This document shows, one piece after another, positions 8,111 through 17,886 of a stretch of 49,571 nucleotides of DNA. Every line of letters begins with the position of its first letter. Position 1 is the stretch's first letter. The DNA is from an uncultured Pelagibacteraceae bacterium (GTDB lineage: Bacteria; Pseudomonadota; Alphaproteobacteria; Pelagibacterales; Pelagibacteraceae), in the NCBI GenBank assembly GCA_902538495.1, contig CACBFJ010000007.1, forward strand, positions 1-49,571, written 5' to 3'. The translations under genes were made by a program, and so were the position numbers. The notes beneath the pieces were generated by a model that worked only from the letters and a program-made list of their open reading frames with translations, did not search any database and was not told where the DNA came from.

Positions 8111-11100
8111 ATGTTTATCACTGAATTAAGTATAAAAAGACCTGCGGTATCTTGGGTAATGTCCCTAATACTAATTATTTTTGGATTATTTGTATTTTGG
8201 AAATTACCAGTTAGAGAACTTCCTAACGGTATTCAGCCACCTGTAGTTCAAGTACAAGTAAATTATAACTCAGCATCAGCGTCAATAATAGATCAAGAAG
8301 TTACTCAAGTTATTGAAGATGTAATAGGGGGTGCTGAAGGAATAAAGAATATAGATTCTAAATCTGAAAATGGCAGGAGCACGATAAATGTTGAGTTTGA
8401 TACAAGTATAAATTTGGATAATGCTGCAAATGATATTAGAGAAAGAGTTGCAAGAGTTGTAGATAATTTACCCACAGAGTCAGAACCCCCACAGATATTA
8501 AAAAGAGCTGCGGGTTTTACAACAACAATGTGGTTATCCTTATCCTCGTCTAGTTGGAGTGATCTTGAATTAGGGGATTATGCGAAAAGATATTTAGTAG
8601 ATCAATTTTCAAGTGTAAAAAATGTTGGAAGAATATTGGTTGGTGGTCTAAGAGAATTAAGTATTAGAGTTTGGATAGATCCGATTAAACTGGCAGCAAA
8701 TGATCTAACAATAAATGAAGTTGAAATTGCAATGCGGGGAGAGAATATTAGTCTTCCAGCTGGAACTCTTGAGGCGGATAACATTGATCTAACGCTTAAT
8801 TTAGACAAATCTTATAATGATATAGATTCTATTAAACAATTACCGATAAAAAAAACTAATAATAAAGTTATTTTATTATCTGATATTGCAAATATTGAAT
8901 TTGGACCTGTTTCAGAAAAAACTCTTTTTAAAGCTCAAACTAAAGATCAAATAAATTTGAAAACCGTTGGAATTGGTATTTATGCAAGAAGCGGTGCATC
9001 AACTGTTGAACTTTCTAAGGATATTAAAAAGAAAATAATTGAGGTAAGAAAATCTTTACCTGAGGAACTAGACTTAAGAGTCTCATTTAATAGGGCTAAC
9101 TATGTAGAAGCTGCAATTGAAGAAGTATATAAAACATTGCTTATAGCATTTGTTTTAGTTGTTTTAATAATCTATTTATTCTTGGGAAATCTTAAAGCTG
9201 TAGTTGTGCCAGCTATTGCTCTTCCAGTAAGTTTGATAGCATCTTTTTTAGGTCTTTATATTTTTGGTTTATCAATAAATATTTTTGTACTTTTAAGTTT
9301 TATATTGGCTATAGGCATAATTACAGATGACTCTGTAATCATGACAGATGCAATATATAGAAGAATAGAAAATGGAGAAACACCGCTTGTTGCAGCCTAC
9401 AAGGGGTCTAGACAAATCTCATTTGCAATAATTGCAACAACACTAATTTTGGTTGCAGTGTTCCTACCGCTAATATTTATTGAGGGAATTTCTGGAACAT
9501 TATTTAGAGAAACTGCAATCGCGTTGTCATTTTCAATAGTAATTTCATCTTTTGTAGCATTAACACTTTCACCAATGCTTGCTAGTAAATTCTTAAATAA
9601 AAAAAGCTCAAAGAAAATTTTTATACAAAAATTTGAGAAAGTTTTCTTAAATTTTGCTAAATTTTATAGAGAAACTTTAGATATTATTGTTCACAAAACT
9701 AAGTTTGTTGGTATTTTTATAGTCTTCATAATTATTTCTTCTATCTTATTATTTAGTTTTTCAAAAAAGGAATTGTTGCCTATGGAAGATCGTGGTGCTT
9801 ATCTAATTATAGGAGCTACTGACGAAGGAAGCTCTTTTGAATATACACAAGAACAAGCGCAAAAAGTTGAGGCTAGGTTAATACCACTTTTACAATCTGA
9901 AGATAGTCCCTACTCAAGATTTATTATGCGAGTACCTGGATTTGGTAATTCAGCAAACTCATTTAATAGTTTTATTATAATTGCTCTTTTAGATGATTGG
10001 AAAAAAAGAAAAAAAGGACAACAGGTTATATTAAGAGAGGCAATTGGAAAAATTGTTACTCTCCCCCAAGCCCTGGCTTTTCCCATATCTCCACAATCCA
10101 TAAGAGTTTCTAATTACAACAAGCCAGTGCAAATGGTTATTTATGGTAATAGCTATGAAGAACTCGAAGAAATTCAAATACAAATAATTCGAAAAATTAG
10201 ATCTAACAAAAATCTTTCAAGAATTGAATCTGATTACAATAGAAATAAACCTGAGGTTAAATTAATAATAAACAAAAATAAAGCTAAAGATCTAGGAGTC
10301 TCCACAAAAGCCATTGGAGAAACTCTAGAAACTCTTTATGGTGGCAAGAAAATTACTACTTTTAATAAATTAGGTAGAGAATATCCAATTATTGTCCAAC
10401 AATATTTGTCGGATAGGAGAAATAAAGAGGGAGTTTCAAAGATATTTGTTCGTTCCGACACTACTGGAAAACTAATCTCACTTGCAAATTTAGTAAGCTT
10501 TAAAGAAGAAGGCTCTGCAAAAGAATTATCAAGATACAACAGACAAAGAGCAGTAACAATATCTGCAAATATTAATGAAGGCTATACGTTAATTGAAGCA
10601 ATAAGATTTTTTGAAGATGTAATGGAAAATTTAGCCCCAAAAAATCAAATTACTTGGAAAGGAAAATCTGAGGAAATAAAAGAGACAAGTAATGAATTGT
10701 TTATAATATTTGTTTTATCTTTACTAACTGCCTATTTAGTGATGGCTGCAACCTTTAATTCTTTTATTCATCCATTTATAATTGTTTTAACTGTTCCATT
10801 AGCAATATTTGGAGGATTAGTTTTCATATTATTTTTAAACAGTTCTGTGAATATTTTTTCTCAAATTGCTCTCATCATTCTTATAGGTATCTCTACAAAA
10901 AATAGTATTTTAATAGTCGATTATGCCAATCGAATAAGAACTACAGGAAAAAATATTGAGTCAGCAGTTAAAGAGGCATGCTCAGTGAGGTTTAGACCAA
11001 TCATCATGACATCTTTAAGTACTATGATTGCAATGGTACCACTCGTTATAGGCAACATTGGGCCGGGTGCTGGCGAGGGTTCAAGATTGGCTGTGGGTTC

Positions 11101-11239
11101 AACTATTCTAGGTGGAATGATTATTTCAACATTTTTTACATTATATATTACTCCATCAATGTACTTAGCTTTAGCTAAAAATACGAAGAGAATAGATGAA
11201 GTTGATTTAGAATTAAAAAAAGAATTATCTAAAAAATAA
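8111..11239 (+). CDS. RND-family efflux pump, HAE1/AcrB-like inner-membrane subunit
   Basis: A 1042-residue proton-driven transporter with the standard RND plan: one helix (about 11-33), a large periplasmic loop, six helices, a second loop and five more helices. Proton-relay residues are present: Asp406-Asp407 in helix 4 (AIGIITDDSVIMTDAI) and the helix-10 Lys in LIGISTKNSILIVDYA. NNDIRERV-like and VYGNSYEEL-like porter segments are recognisable (NAANDIRERVARVVDNL; VQMVIYGNSYEELEEI). No TolC-type channel lies in the window. Substrates could be drugs, metabolites or lipids; none can be named. Its last 11 bases overlap the convergent lipoprotein gene. Confidence 0.95.
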   Translation: MFITELSIKRPAVSWVMSLILIIFGLFVFWKLPVRELPNGIQPPVVQVQVNYNSASASIIDQEVTQVIEDVIGGAEGIKNIDSKSENGRSTINVEFDTSINLDNAANDIRERVARVVDNLPTESEPPQILKRAAGFTTTMWLSLSSSSWSDLELGDYAKRYLVDQFSSVKNVGRILVGGLRELSIRVWIDPIKLAANDLTINEVEIAMRGENISLPAGTLEADNIDLTLNLDKSYNDIDSIKQLPIKKTNNKVILLSDIANIEFGPVSEKTLFKAQTKDQINLKTVGIGIYARSGASTVELSKDIKKKIIEVRKSLPEELDLRVSFNRANYVEAAIEEVYKTLLIAFVLVVLIIYLFLGNLKAVVVPAIALPVSLIASFLGLYIFGLSINIFVLLSFILAIGIITDDSVIMTDAIYRRIENGETPLVAAYKGSRQISFAIIATTLILVAVFLPLIFIEGISGTLFRETAIALSFSIVISSFVALTLSPMLASKFLNKKSSKKIFIQKFEKVFLNFAKFYRETLDIIVHKTKFVGIFIVFIIISSILLFSFSKKELLPMEDRGAYLIIGATDEGSSFEYTQEQAQKVEARLIPLLQSEDSPYSRFIMRVPGFGNSANSFNSFIIIALLDDWKKRKKGQQVILREAIGKIVTLPQALAFPISPQSIRVSNYNKPVQMVIYGNSYEELEEIQIQIIRKIRSNKNLSRIESDYNRNKPEVKLIINKNKAKDLGVSTKAIGETLETLYGGKKITTFNKLGREYPIIVQQYLSDRRNKEGVSKIFVRSDTTGKLISLANLVSFKEEGSAKELSRYNRQRAVTISANINEGYTLIEAIRFFEDVMENLAPKNQITWKGKSEEIKETSNELFIIFVLSLLTAYLVMAATFNSFIHPFIIVLTVPLAIFGGLVFILFLNSSVNIFSQIALIILIGISTKNSILIVDYANRIRTTGKNIESAVKEACSVRFRPIIMTSLSTMIAMVPLVIGNIGPGAGEGSRLAVGSTILGGMIISTFFTLYITPSMYLALAKNTKRIDEVDLELKKELSKK

Positions 11240-11828
11240 TATATTTATTTTTATTAAGAGATTTTTTGCACTCTGATAATTGTCTCCTATAGAGGCCAGC
11301 TTGTTTTTCCACTTTTTTGGCTAATCCAATTACCTTCTTATTCTTTTTATAATGTTTGAAATTACCCCAACCCTCATGGTAAGCAAGATACTGCTTGAAA
11401 GCATCTTTTTTTGAAATTTTTAAAATTGTTTCAGATTTATTTGTATACCAACCAATAAAGTCTACACTATCTTTAAATCTTGCTCTTGTAGCTAATTTGT
11501 TTCCAGTCTCTTTTTTATATTGCTCCCATGTTCCTTTAACGGCTTGTGAGTAACCGAATGAACTTGATGGTCTTTTATAAGGAATCACTTTAAAAATTTT
11601 TTGTCTTGCAGGTTTTGCTAACCAATCGAAGTCTGACTCCATTTTTATAATTGCTAGTTGAATATAAATCGGGGTGCCCCATTTTTTTTCAACTTTTTTT
11701 GTGTGCTTATACCAAAGATATCTCTCGTTAAATATTGAGCAACTATTTGAAGTATTTGATGGAATTGATGAACAACTTGTTAACAAAAAAAAAAATAAAA
11801 TAATTAATTTATTTTCTAAATGAGCCAT
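11229..11828 (-). CDS. Lytic transglycosylase-like (SLT domain) lipoprotein
   Basis: A 199-residue protein with a signal segment (LIILFFFLLTSC) whose Cys19 fits a lipobox. The mature part has a lysozyme-like SLT pattern: IQLAIIKMESDFDWLAKP (the Glu is the likely catalytic acid), SSFGYSQAVKGTWEQYKKETG, and AFKQYLAYHEGWGNF. It would cleave murein glycan strands at the outer or inner membrane face, if active; this branch is divergent. It overlaps the upstream VanZ-like gene by 20 bases and the RND pump 3' end by 11 bases. Two-gene unit with the VanZ-like gene. Confidence 0.82.
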   Translation of the reverse strand: MAHLENKLIILFFFLLTSCSSIPSNTSNSCSIFNERYLWYKHTKKVEKKWGTPIYIQLAIIKMESDFDWLAKPARQKIFKVIPYKRPSSSFGYSQAVKGTWEQYKKETGNKLATRARFKDSVDFIGWYTNKSETILKISKKDAFKQYLAYHEGWGNFKHYKKNKKVIGLAKKVEKQAGLYRRQLSECKKSLNKNKYIIF

Positions 11829-12204
11829 ATTTATTTATAATTTTCTTGATGAAAATTACAACTATCACTCCAAATATATTTCCAAAAAGGTCTTGCCATT
11901 GAAAACTTCTTTCAGGTATCAATAAGTGAAAAACTTCTAGAATTATCGATAATACGAGCAAGTAGATTATTAATATTTTAGTTTCATTAAATTTATAAAA
12001 GGTAAGAAAACCTACCATTGATAACAAAATGAAGACATAAAAATGATTCGATGATATAATAAAGTTAGGAGTTATTTGAGGTTGCATTTTAATATCACCA
12101 TGTAGAAAAAAGCCAATTAAACTACCTGGAAAAATATATAAAAAAATCAGACAAAAGTTCAGAAAGTAAAAAATTATTTTATATTTAGAAAAAAATTTTA
12201 TCAT
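11809..12204 (-). CDS. VanZ-like family membrane protein
   Basis: A 131-residue protein with about four hydrophobic segments. The C-terminal half carries the VanZ-type pattern: SIILEVFHLLIPERSFQWQDLFGNIFGVIVVIFI, here split as EVFHLLIPERSFQWQD and LFGNIFGVIVV, with the conserved Glu, Gln/Arg, Asp, Asn and Gly. VanZ homologues affect envelope drug susceptibility but their molecular role is unclear. Its 3' end overlaps the start of the transglycosylase-like lipoprotein, hinting at a shared cell-envelope function. Confidence 0.75.
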   Translation of the reverse strand: MIKFFSKYKIIFYFLNFCLIFLYIFPGSLIGFFLHGDIKMQPQITPNFIISSNHFYVFILLSMVGFLTFYKFNETKILIIYLLVLSIILEVFHLLIPERSFQWQDLFGNIFGVIVVIFIKKIINKYGSFRK

Positions 12205-12247
12205 TAATTATATAGTTTTATTTATAAATATATTTTAAAAATATAAT

Positions 12248-12985
12248 ATGAGTTTTTTAATACTTGTAAGACATGGACAAAGTACTTGGAATCTTGAGAA
12301 AAAATTTACAGGATGGGTTGACGTAGATATTACAGAAACAGGCAAATCTGAAGCTAAAAAAGCAGGTCAACTTATTAAGGAACAAAACCTTAAAATAAAT
12401 TATTATTATTCATCTGTTCAATTAAGAGCAAAACATACCCTAAAAATTATAAAAGAAATTTTAAATGATGAAAAAGAATTCAAATCTGTCTGGCAGCTTA
12501 ACGAGAGACACTATGGAGCTCTTACTGGCTTAAATAAGATTGAAATGGCAAAAAAAATTGGGGAAAAAAAAGTGCACGAGTTTCGTAGATCTTGGGATAT
12601 GAAACCAGATGCCCTAAGTAAAGAAAGTCCACACCATCCTAGTAACATAAGTATATATAAAGATGTTCCAGAGGAGCTTATTCCAAGCACAGAGTCTTTA
12701 AAAGATACTTACAACAGAGTCGTTAAATTTTTTGAGGAAGAAATCCAAGAAAAATTGAGAAATACTAATATTTTAATTTCTGCCCATGGCAATTCTATTA
12801 GAGCTTTATGCAAAAAACTTTTTGAATTAGATAACAATCTGATTTCAAATCTTGAAATACCTACGGGAAATCCTTTGTTGATAAAGTTAGACAACAGTTT
12901 GAAAATCACTAAATGTGAGTATCTTGATAAAGAGAGGGCTAAAGATCTTTTAGTTTTTTTGAAAGTTTCTAAATTAGTTAAATGA
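12248..12985 (+). CDS. gpmA: 2,3-bisphosphoglycerate-dependent phosphoglycerate mutase
   Basis: Interconverts 3- and 2-phosphoglycerate in glycolysis and gluconeogenesis. Seen: the phosphohistidine motif LVRHGQSTWN, GWVDVDITETGKSEA, the substrate-binding LNERHYGALTGLNK, SWDMKPD, and the second histidine in LISAHGNSIRALCK. All catalytic positions are present. The literal frame ends at 12985; if the seven-T run at 12954-12960 truly has eight T's, the protein would end at 12972 (LLVFFESF), ten codons shorter in changed sequence. The same change removes the improbable 277-base antisense overlap with murU. Confidence 0.95.
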   Translation: MSFLILVRHGQSTWNLEKKFTGWVDVDITETGKSEAKKAGQLIKEQNLKINYYYSSVQLRAKHTLKIIKEILNDEKEFKSVWQLNERHYGALTGLNKIEMAKKIGEKKVHEFRRSWDMKPDALSKESPHHPSNISIYKDVPEELIPSTESLKDTYNRVVKFFEEEIQEKLRNTNILISAHGNSIRALCKKLFELDNNLISNLEIPTGNPLLIKLDNSLKITKCEYLDKERAKDLLVFLKVSKLVK

Positions 12986-13629
12986 TAGAATTTATTTAAG
13001 CTTTCATATCCATTAAGTTGATTCTTGTTTCGTAATTCTTTCCATACTTCTAAAATTGAAAAATTTTTTAAAACGTAATTTTCAAACAAACTTTTATTGA
13101 AAATTTTACAACCAATATAAATAAAATTATTATCTTCACCTTTTTGCAATAGATTATCTTTTAATTTAAAATCTCCATTAAAGCTCTTATCAAAACTTAG
13201 TTTCTTATCTGCAACTAAAAGAATGCAACTCAATTTATTAGAAAAATAAAAATCTTGCATTTTATTTATTTCATTAACATATTTATAGTTCCACAAAGTA
13301 TCAGGATTAAAAACTAAAAAATCTTGATCTGTAGTATTTTTCACTAAATTCATTATACCACCGCCTGTATCCAAAATATTCTTTCCATCTTCTTTAATCT
13401 CAATATCTACCTCAAAATTTTTCATTTTAATAAATTTATTTATTTGATCTCCAAGGTGAAATGTATTTATAAGAATTTTTTTTATACCAAGTTTGGAAAT
13501 TACATTAATACAGTTTTCTAAAATTGTAGTATCTTTGATTTTCAGCAGAGGTTTTGGAGTTTCAAGAGTTAGGGGATTCAGTCTTTTACCAAAACCTGCA
13601 CATAATATTAATGCAGTTCTAATTCTCAT
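12950..13629 (-). CDS. murU: Nucleotidyltransferase MurU-like (N-acetylmuramate-1-P uridylyltransferase)
   Basis: A sugar-1-phosphate nucleotidyltransferase of about 226 residues. Seen: N-terminal ALILCAGFGKRLNPLTLETPKPLLKI (pyrophosphorylase signature, given here as its two halves AGFGKRLNPLT and PKPLLKI), LDTGGGIMNLV, and FLVFNPDTLW. In Pseudomonas, MurU with AmgK recycles MurNAc to UDP-MurNAc, bypassing de novo synthesis; the 4-base overlap with the amgK-like gene upstream supports that assignment. Mannose-1-phosphate guanylyltransferase is the alternative. Literal reading continues through the antisense of gpmA to 12709; adding one A in the run at 12954-12960 gives a stop at 12950, the expected family end (HLTNLETFKKN). 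Confidence 0.82.
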
Positions 13630-14570
13630 TTAATTTTTTTTTCAAAATTTTGACTTAGTAAACTTTTTAAATTAAAGAATACTTCGTTTTCTTTAATACG
13701 CATATTTATTAATTCCCATGTATATGGAATTAATTTAATATACTTTTTTTTTCCATCTCTCAAAGATAAACGTGTAAAAATTCCAATTATCTTAAGATTT
13801 CTTAAAACTGATAATATTTCAAAATCATTTTTAAATTTATTCTTTATCAAATTTTTTTGTTTTTTAAGGTAGTGATCATAAACTTTTTTTTTAAATGATT
13901 TTGATGTCTTAAATCTTACATCGTCAATTAGAGATGCTAAATCGTATGCCTTATTTCCGATTAAAGCATCTTGACTATCTATAACTCCTATTTCATTCCT
14001 GACTAACATAAGATTTGATACATGAAAATCTCTATGGACAAACACATTATTTTTTAAACTTAATTTTGATATTAATTCCTTAATTACTTTGTTAAATTTT
14101 TTTGAAAAAGTTTTTTTTTTAGAGTTTTTTAGATTTTCCTCTGCATACCATTTGCTAAATAAATTAGTCTCATTGATTAAAATTTTTTCGTTATATTTAG
14201 GAATATGATAAATCTTATTTTTAAAATTTTTTATACTTCTATTCTTTATTAATTGTATCCTAATCAATAAATCTATTATTTTTTTAAAATATAAAAATTT
14301 ATTAACTTTTTTTCTTTTCAGAGTTTTAAATATTGTGTAGTAACCAAAATCCTGAATTTCTATATAGTTTTTTTTGTAATTCTCTTTAATTAATTTTGGA
14401 GCTAAAATTTTATTTTTATTTAATATTCTATTTATTGCCTCATATATAATTAAATTTTTAATTTTTTCCTTTTTTGCAAGGACTATTATGGAATTAGCGT
14501 TTTTACTTTTTTTTCTGTAAAATTTTCTGAAAGACGCATCACCTTTTATTTTTTTCAAATTTTTCATCAA
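13626..14570 (-). CDS. amgK: Anomeric MurNAc/GlcNAc kinase AmgK-like (aminoglycoside phosphotransferase fold)
   Basis: A 314-residue kinase of the APH fold. Seen: an N-terminal GDASFRKFYR, the catalytic loop VFVHRDFHVSNLMLV, and the metal-binding IDSQDALIGNKAYDLASLIDD. The length and the tsaE-amgK-murU order match the alphaproteobacterial AmgK, which phosphorylates MurNAc (and GlcNAc) at C1 for MurU. The protein is extremely lysine/asparagine-rich, in line with the low GC content. The start overlaps nothing upstream; the stop overlaps the murU start by 4 bases, so they are translated together. Confidence 0.85.
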   Translation of the reverse strand: MMKNLKKIKGDASFRKFYRKKSKNANSIIVLAKKEKIKNLIIYEAINRILNKNKILAPKLIKENYKKNYIEIQDFGYYTIFKTLKRKKVNKFLYFKKIIDLLIRIQLIKNRSIKNFKNKIYHIPKYNEKILINETNLFSKWYAEENLKNSKKKTFSKKFNKVIKELISKLSLKNNVFVHRDFHVSNLMLVRNEIGVIDSQDALIGNKAYDLASLIDDVRFKTSKSFKKKVYDHYLKKQKNLIKNKFKNDFEILSVLRNLKIIGIFTRLSLRDGKKKYIKLIPYTWELINMRIKENEVFFNLKSLLSQNFEKKIK

Positions 14571-14573
14571 AAA

Positions 14574-15029
14574 TTATAGTATTAGACCTTTAATTTGCAC
14601 TGATCTTTTTTGATAATCATCCTCATATTTAAAAAATAATTCTATCAATTTTTCAGGTTTTTTTTTAATAATCTCAGGCCATTCTATTAATGTAATTGTA
14701 TTTAGATTATCTTCAAATAAACCCAGGCTGTTTAATTCACCATCATTTTTTAACCTAAATAAATCGTAATGATTTACGACAAATTTATTCACATCGTATT
14801 GGTTTAAAAGATTAAATGTAGGGCTTATCACCTCTGTAATCTTTACTTTATTCTTTTGTTGAAAAGCATTCACGAGATATTTTATAAACGTAGTTTTGCC
14901 TACTCCCATTTCACCATATACAAAAACTATATAATTTGGTTTAACTTTATTCGAAAAATTCTTAGCGAATTCTTTGGTATCTTTTTCAGAGTTTAAAATT
15001 ATTTTATCACTGTTAGTAGCGATAGGCAT
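14574..15029 (-). CDS. tsaE: tRNA threonylcarbamoyladenosine biosynthesis ATPase TsaE
   Basis: The ATPase partner of TsaB/TsaC/TsaD in making the t6A37 modification of ANN-decoding tRNAs. Seen: Walker [30 protein letters not shown] (switch-like segment with the conserved SPTF), NHYDLFRL, and the Walker-B-like [10 protein letters not shown] chose the ATG at 15027-15029 ([15 protein letters not shown]) because an upstream in-frame ATG (15059) would overlap ahcY by 47 bases; the real start may be still further in. It is followed three bases later by amgK. Confidence 0.88.
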   Translation of the reverse strand: MPIATNSDKIILNSEKDTKEFAKNFSNKVKPNYIVFVYGEMGVGKTTFIKYLVNAFQQKNKVKITEVISPTFNLLNQYDVNKFVVNHYDLFRLKNDGELNSLGLFEDNLNTITLIEWPEIIKKKPEKLIELFFKYEDDYQKRSVQIKGLIL

Positions 15030-16299
15030 TTGGTTTGAATGGACCATTAACGCCGACACTTATATAGTCTGCTTGATCTTTAGATAGTTTAGTTAACTTT
15101 GCACCAACTTTCTTTAAATGTAGAGTAGCAACTTTTTCATCTAAATGTTTTGGCAAGACATATACTTTATTTTCATAATTTTTGTGATTGTTCCAAAGTT
15201 CTATTTGTGCAATTACTTGATTGGTAAATGATGCACTCATCACGAAACTTGGATGCCCAGTTGCACATCCTAGATTGACTAATCTGCCCTCCGCTAAAAG
15301 AATTATCCTTTTTTTACTTGGTAATTCGATTTCATGGACTTGAGGTTTAATCTCTGTCCATTTATAATTTTTTAAAGCATCGACTTGAATTTCATTATCA
15401 AAATGACCGATATTACATAGTATTGCTCTATCTTTCATTTCTCTCATATGATCAGCAGTAACAATATCTTTGTTACCAGTAGCTGTAACAATAATATCTG
15501 CTTGGCCTATAGCATCCTCCATGAGAACAACCTCATAACCTTCCATAGCAGCTTGTAGAGCACAAATTGGATCTGCCTCAGTGACCAAAACTCTAGCGCC
15601 ACTTTGTCTGAGTGAGGCGGCACTACCTTTTCCAACATCCCCAAAACCTGCAACAATAGCAACTTTTCCAGACATCATTACATCTGTTGCCCTTCGTATT
15701 CCGTCGACTAAACTTTCTCTACAACCATAAAGATTATCAAATTTTGATTTTGTAACAGAGTCATTAACATTTATGGCTGGAACTAACAGTGATTTGTCTT
15801 TTTCCATTTTATTAAGCGCTTTAATTCCGGTTGTAGTTTCTTCAGAAACGCCTTTAACATCTTTTAATAAATCTTTATATTCTTTATGCATTATTGCAGT
15901 AAGATCGCCACCATCATCTAAAAGCATGTTTGGTTTCCAATCTTTATTTCCTATGATTGTTTGTTTAATGCACCATAAATACTCCTCTTCCGTCTCACCT
16001 TTCCAAGCATAAACGGGTATTCCAGCTTTAGCTATAGCAGCAGCTGCATGGTCTTGAGTAGAAAAAATATTGCACGATGACCACCTTACTTCTGCACCTA
16101 AATTGGCTAATGTTTCAATCAAGACTGCTGTTTGAATAGTCATGTGCAAACAACCAATAATCTTTGCTCCTTTAAGGGGAGATTTCCCCTTATATTCCTC
16201 TCTTAATGCCATCAATCCAGGCATTTCGCTTTCAGCTATTGAGATTTCCTTACGTCCAAATTCTGCTTGAGATATATCTTTAACTTTAAAATCTGCCAT
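15013..16299 (-). CDS. ahcY: Adenosylhomocysteinase
   Basis: Hydrolyses S-adenosylhomocysteine to homocysteine and adenosine, relieving product inhibition of methyltransferases and feeding methionine resynthesis. Seen: [51 protein letters not shown] (substrate lysine and aspartate), the NAD-binding [10 protein letters not shown], and the invariant C-terminus [10 protein letters not shown]. The length of 428 is normal for the bacterial form. It lies downstream of chvG after a 45-base gap and slightly overlaps tsaE. In many relatives hprK and PTS genes sit between chvG and ahcY; they are missing here. Confidence 0.97.
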   Translation of the reverse strand: MADFKVKDISQAEFGRKEISIAESEMPGLMALREEYKGKSPLKGAKIIGCLHMTIQTAVLIETLANLGAEVRWSSCNIFSTQDHAAAAIAKAGIPVYAWKGETEEEYLWCIKQTIIGNKDWKPNMLLDDGGDLTAIMHKEYKDLLKDVKGVSEETTTGIKALNKMEKDKSLLVPAINVNDSVTKSKFDNLYGCRESLVDGIRRATDVMMSGKVAIVAGFGDVGKGSAASLRQSGARVLVTEADPICALQAAMEGYEVVLMEDAIGQADIIVTATGNKDIVTADHMREMKDRAILCNIGHFDNEIQVDALKNYKWTEIKPQVHEIELPSKKRIILLAEGRLVNLGCATGHPSFVMSASFTNQVIAQIELWNNHKNYENKVYVLPKHLDEKVATLHLKKVGAKLTKLSKDQADYISVGVNGPFKPNAYRY

Positions 16300-16344
16300 G
16301 TTGTGGATCTTCTAACAACAAAGTTTTAATTAATCAATAGAACT

Positions 16345-17886
16345 TTATAACATTGGAAAAATGACTTCCATTCTTGCGCCCTTTTTGTCAGTTCGATTTG
16401 ATGCTTTAATAGAACCATTATGTAGATCAACTAAATTTTTAACAATATTCAATCCTAAACCAGAATGTTGACCAAATTTATCTGGTCTATTACTATAAAA
16501 TCTCTTGAAAATTTTGTTAGTGTCTTTCTCCTTAAATCCATCTCCTTCATCTAAAATATCAATATAAATTTTTTTGTCCTCCAATTGAGAAACTTTTACA
16601 ATTATATTTTTATTATCCTCACTAAACGATATTGCATTATCTAAAAGATTTGCAATAATTTGTTCTATTCTATTTTCAATACCGTTAATGAAGTAATTTT
16701 TTTTACCATCATTTTCATAAGAAATTTCTATTCCTCTTTTCACTTTGTAAATATTATTAAAATCATCAACAACAGACTTTATGATAGGTTCAACATCCAA
16801 TTTTTTTATCTTTTCTTTGCTTAATGCCACCTCATCTTTTAGCATTTGAGAATAATCTGTGATTAATCTCTCTATTCTCTGAACATCATGACTTAAGATA
16901 TTTATCAATTTTACTCTTTGATCTATATCATTTGTATCTTGTAGAATTTCTGATGCGCTTTTAAGTGAGGCTAATGGATTTCTTATCTCGTGTACGAGAT
17001 CTGTTGAAAAATTTTCAGCTTGTGAAATTCTTTTCTGTAATTCTAAAGTCATATCATCTAGAGAACTTGAGAGTAATCCCAGTTCATCATTTCTAAGTTT
17101 TAAATTCTCAATGTTGGTTATCTTTGAATTTTTTTCTTTAATTGTTTTTGTGTAAGTAACTAAATTTTTAATTGGTTTCAAAAAATATCTATTTAAAACA
17201 AATGAAAAAATTAATATTACTATTCCAACGGCTATAGCTGTTCTGATAATAAATGTTTTTCTTTCGTCAATGGCAGCCTTAATATCATTTGCGTTTTCGC
17301 TTATTGCAAGATATCCTATATTTTTGTCATTTTTCATAACATTTTTAATAGTTGTTAGTTTAAATTTATTAAATTCATCTTCGGTAAACGTAAAGGGGAT
17401 TCCATAATTTTTAGATCCAGCATAATTAGATAAGATATCTTTTAGCGATACATTGTTTTCATTACCCATATTTATATTCTTGTCCTCTGTAATTTCTTTT
17501 GTTTTATCTTCGTTTAATATATCTAATTCTATTATATCTAATCTTGTAGAAAATGATCTTGGGTCAAGATCTAACGTATCAGTGTCCCCAATTAAGTTTA
17601 ATTCATTATCAAAAAAAATAACTCTATCCAAATTTTGAAAAAGAAATCTTGTAGAAAACAAAAATTTTCTTATATCTTCCTCAATAAATTTAACGTTAAG
17701 TCTATTAAGATTATCAATAGTGTTATTTATAATTTCGATATGATTAGAAGATTTTTTCTTTATTAAATTTGGTTGTACGTTTTCCAGGTATATAAATGTA
17801 AATAATCCAATTATTGTAAAAAAAATTAAGTTTATAAATAGAAATTTTTTTAATATTGACAAATTTTTAAGAAGGTTGCTTAGCAT
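16345..17886 (-). CDS. chvG: Sensor histidine kinase ChvG-like
   Basis: A 513-residue membrane kinase pairing with the adjacent response regulator. Seen: a first helix (about residues 14-34), a periplasmic sensor segment (about 35-210), a second helix (about 212-235), a HAMP linker, the HisKA box FSTDLVHEIRNPLASLKS with phospho-acceptor His299, and the ATPase domain with N box (EQIIANLLDNAISFSE), G1 (DILDEGDGF) and G2 (GQHSGLGLNIV). The gene starts at the last base of the chvI stop. ChvG/ChvI systems in Rhizobiales sense envelope stress or acidity; the signal here is unknown. Confidence 0.9.
   Translation of the reverse strand: MLSNLLKNLSILKKFLFINLIFFTIIGLFTFIYLENVQPNLIKKKSSNHIEIINNTIDNLNRLNVKFIEEDIRKFLFSTRFLFQNLDRVIFFDNELNLIGDTDTLDLDPRSFSTRLDIIELDILNEDKTKEITEDKNINMGNENNVSLKDILSNYAGSKNYGIPFTFTEDEFNKFKLTTIKNVMKNDKNIGYLAISENANDIKAAIDERKTFIIRTAIAVGIVILIFSFVLNRYFLKPIKNLVTYTKTIKEKNSKITNIENLKLRNDELGLLSSSLDDMTLELQKRISQAENFSTDLVHEIRNPLASLKSASEILQDTNDIDQRVKLINILSHDVQRIERLITDYSQMLKDEVALSKEKIKKLDVEPIIKSVVDDFNNIYKVKRGIEISYENDGKKNYFINGIENRIEQIIANLLDNAISFSEDNKNIIVKVSQLEDKKIYIDILDEGDGFKEKDTNKIFKRFYSNRPDKFGQHSGLGLNIVKNLVDLHNGSIKASNRTDKKGARMEVIFPML

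Noticed and set aside
12709..12949. C-terminal extension of MurU antisense to gpmA.
   Set aside because: It matches no MurU feature and disappears with a one-base correction in a homopolymer.
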